Below are positions 63,501-64,000 of a stretch of 64,000 nucleotides of DNA, piece after piece; positions within the stretch are counted from its first letter, which is position 1; the number at the start of each line of letters is the position of its first letter. The notes beneath the pieces were generated by a model. That model did not search any database. It saw nothing but the letters and a program-made list of their open reading frames with translations, and had not been told where the DNA came from. The DNA comes from Polyangiaceae bacterium (lineage in GTDB: Bacteria > Myxococcota_A > Polyangia > Polyangiales > Polyangiaceae), in NCBI GenBank assembly GCA_022842465.1, contig JALHPN010000001.1, positions 87,106-151,105 on the forward strand, read 5' to 3'. Both the position numbers and the translations under genes were made by a program.

Positions 63501-64000
63501 CACGCCGTCCTCGAGCGCGTGCCGGTCGAGAGCTTCGGGGCGCCTTCCGCGGTGGCGATGGCGAGCCGCGCGCTCGCGGCCGAGGGCCTGCCGGGCGAGC
63601 ACCCTCAGCACGCCGCCATCGTCCAGCGCGTGGCGAAGTTCCTGACCGGACCGTACGCCACCGAGCTCGCCGCGGCGGGAGCCCGCGTCGCCCGTGAGGT
63701 GCCGTTCGTCCTCCCCGTCCGCGACGACGAGGGCCGTGAGGTCGTGCTCCGCGGCAACATGGACCTCGTCGTGACGTGGCCGGACGGCTCGGTCGACGTC
63801 GTCGACTACAAGAGCGCCCGGGGCGGAGAGTCCGCGCCCTACGCCTTTCAGCTCGATGTCTACGCGCTCGCCGCCCGCGCGCTGCGCGCCGATGCGCCGC
63901 GCCTCCGCGCCGGGCTCGTCTTCCTCGGCGGCGCGGCCGGACGGCCGGTGTGGCGCGACCTCCCCGCCGCGGACGCGATCCGTTCGCGGCTCTCCGTGCT
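60525..64000 (+). CDS. addA: AddA-like UvrD-type helicase-nuclease (3' end outside window)
   Basis: At least 1158 residues, running off the window end. ATG 60525 overlaps the addB-like stop (ATGA). Helicase motifs run in order: Walker A ASAGTGKT (~17-23), FSRKAAAEIR, a Walker B DEFQD (D369), DRKQSIYGFRGAD, LTVHASKGLDFPIVFV and YVAITRAKNSMFM. The nuclease domain follows: TLAHAVLER, NMDLVV (D1080) and VVDYKS (D1094, K1096), then FQLDVYALA. In known systems AddAB unwinds and trims DNA ends to make 3' tails for RecA. The overlapping order coiled-coil, slt, addB, addA suggests one transcript. Confidence 0.93.
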   Translation, partial: MSASLYAMPRNLVLAASAGTGKTFALVGVVVHAFVRGTGGRHEPVDPARVVATTFSRKAAAEIRVRVTSELERLAADPASSPYAPALRGDGGAERALGDSVIAKRARRALSRLPAARFGTLHGFATGIVRSYAVELGLGPGFDLATEADAHARAEDAIARALERRFASEPEHVRVLAEAAGGIDRLVFQLRRTLGRLEEDGRAARALVVPETDRAAVEASVRVLLGHAKDLLAAPKFELAAREVLDAHASGDDARFEEAVAGLFDIDARGKKTPEVEAFGVYRRELPGARNELRGRNLVRAFRARGTFSVIGALARDVLAEAEEEIRRIGRQRAQLGFGEILRAARELLLERPDVAEDVSSGIEALLVDEFQDTSRVQRDLLQLLWAAPDARERGVVPGLGRVRPSGLLVVGDRKQSIYGFRGADVGVFAELAVGLAGGPAREALGIPPGVAWEPERPLADFRALRHNRRSVAPILSFANAFSARRFRPGEPPPAELYEIEYVEETEDLLVPPEREGAAEDVSAPRTTWLRVAPKGGSSTRLEEALVIAERIRALAASDAEAPAYRDIAVLATSNAMLDAVAFALAQADIPYVVAGKSFFRTREVRDLAAMLGFVLDPTDRLAMLEVLRGPWGGLHDESLLGLTSPAGGLLPLSGWATDANHDLVRPEDRTTLGELRSLVTELSRVAGRLGPATILREAVSARALEDVLALLPRGEQRVANVRKLLAIAERHEDARAFRGWLDRATEQELAESEAATFSEEDDAVRLLTVHASKGLDFPIVFVPEVGAAAARTEKGAVRVDLGAGDEPNILCVRVVDGSGAILEPPSYARAYATMKRRERAERQRLAYVAITRAKNSMFMVGGRSRETVLDPGASSLAVLEDLAGSDATLAEARLSVEDVVVPQPKPSAGPARSIAEEDCDPAYAELPRPRATWRSLPIAPTALADFAHCARRFELVHLLGFPEHQRVRAEEPSRAASERAQLDARTQGTLAHAVLERVPVESFGAPSAVAMASRALAAEGLPGEHPQHAAIVQRVAKFLTGPYATELAAAGARVAREVPFVLPVRDDEGREVVLRGNMDLVVTWPDGSVDVVDYKSARGGESAPYAFQLDVYALAARALRADAPRLRAGLVFLGGAAGRPVWRDLPAADAIRSRLSV

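Noticed and set aside
60192..63611. Long antisense frame under the AddAB-like genes
   Set aside because: Composition typical of reverse-complement shadow; the plus strand has an ordered set of helicase and nuclease motifs.

Overview
This 64 kb window is about 70% G+C with strongly G/C-biased third codon positions. It is packed with genes on both strands and has no gap over about 270 bp. The content suggests a predatory or soil delta-type bacterium, most likely Myxococcota of the Polyangiales kind. Supporting signs are a two-kinase-domain Ser/Thr kinase, about nineteen lipobox proteins (many with Ser/Gly/Asp-rich linkers or Cys-rich repeats), a TRAP transporter with a TatT lipoprotein, a P450 and a TPR/winged-helix regulator. 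This is inferred from gene content, not from a database search. I saw no tRNA, rRNA, CRISPR array or insertion sequence.

Layout. 1-4.4 kb: ABC exporter-like protein overlapping tail-to-tail with a lipid-kinase-like gene, then a repeat lipoprotein. 4.5-10.5 kb: operon of TRAP transport genes (TatT, DctP, DctQ, DctM) ending in a D-amino-acid aminotransferase-like gene. 10.5-20.9 kb: a block of secreted lipoproteins around a two-DNA-binding-domain regulator, with two A/T-rich control regions of the same architecture. 21-27.4 kb: YbhN-like membrane protein, CpoB-like lipoprotein, and a three-gene unit ending in the dual kinase. 27.6-33 kb: two large lipoproteins and an MltB-type transglycosylase. 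33-36.3 kb: rlmN-argS-membrane protein operon. 36.4-42.9 kb: outer-membrane-like protein, two unknowns and carB. 43-48.7 kb: four more lipoproteins, one an FGE/sulfatase-modifying-factor-like domain behind Cys-rich repeats. 48.9-53.1 kb: P450, then a divergent sulfide-oxidation unit (persulfide dioxygenase-like gene facing DUF1641 plus sulfide:quinone reductase) around a symmetric operator-like site. 54.5-64 kb: an overlapping four-gene unit of a coiled-coil protein, an Slt-type transglycosylase, an AddB-like Fe-S nuclease and an AddA-like helicase-nuclease cut by the window end.

How it works together. Eight gene joints use 4-base NTGA overlaps with ATG, GTG, TTG and apparently CTG starts, so coupled translation is common. 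A second recurring pattern is a TAnnnT-like -10 hexamer 6-8 nt before a start codon that lacks a Shine-Dalgarno sequence, suggesting leaderless mRNAs. Convergent genes are often separated only by short G/C-rich hairpins without U tracts. The most novel-looking items are the shared 50-bp control architecture at 11.7 and 15.0 kb, the operator-like site in the sulfide cluster, the dual kinase with two unrecognised partner genes, and the TRAP/aminotransferase operon with an acidic repeat tail on DctM.
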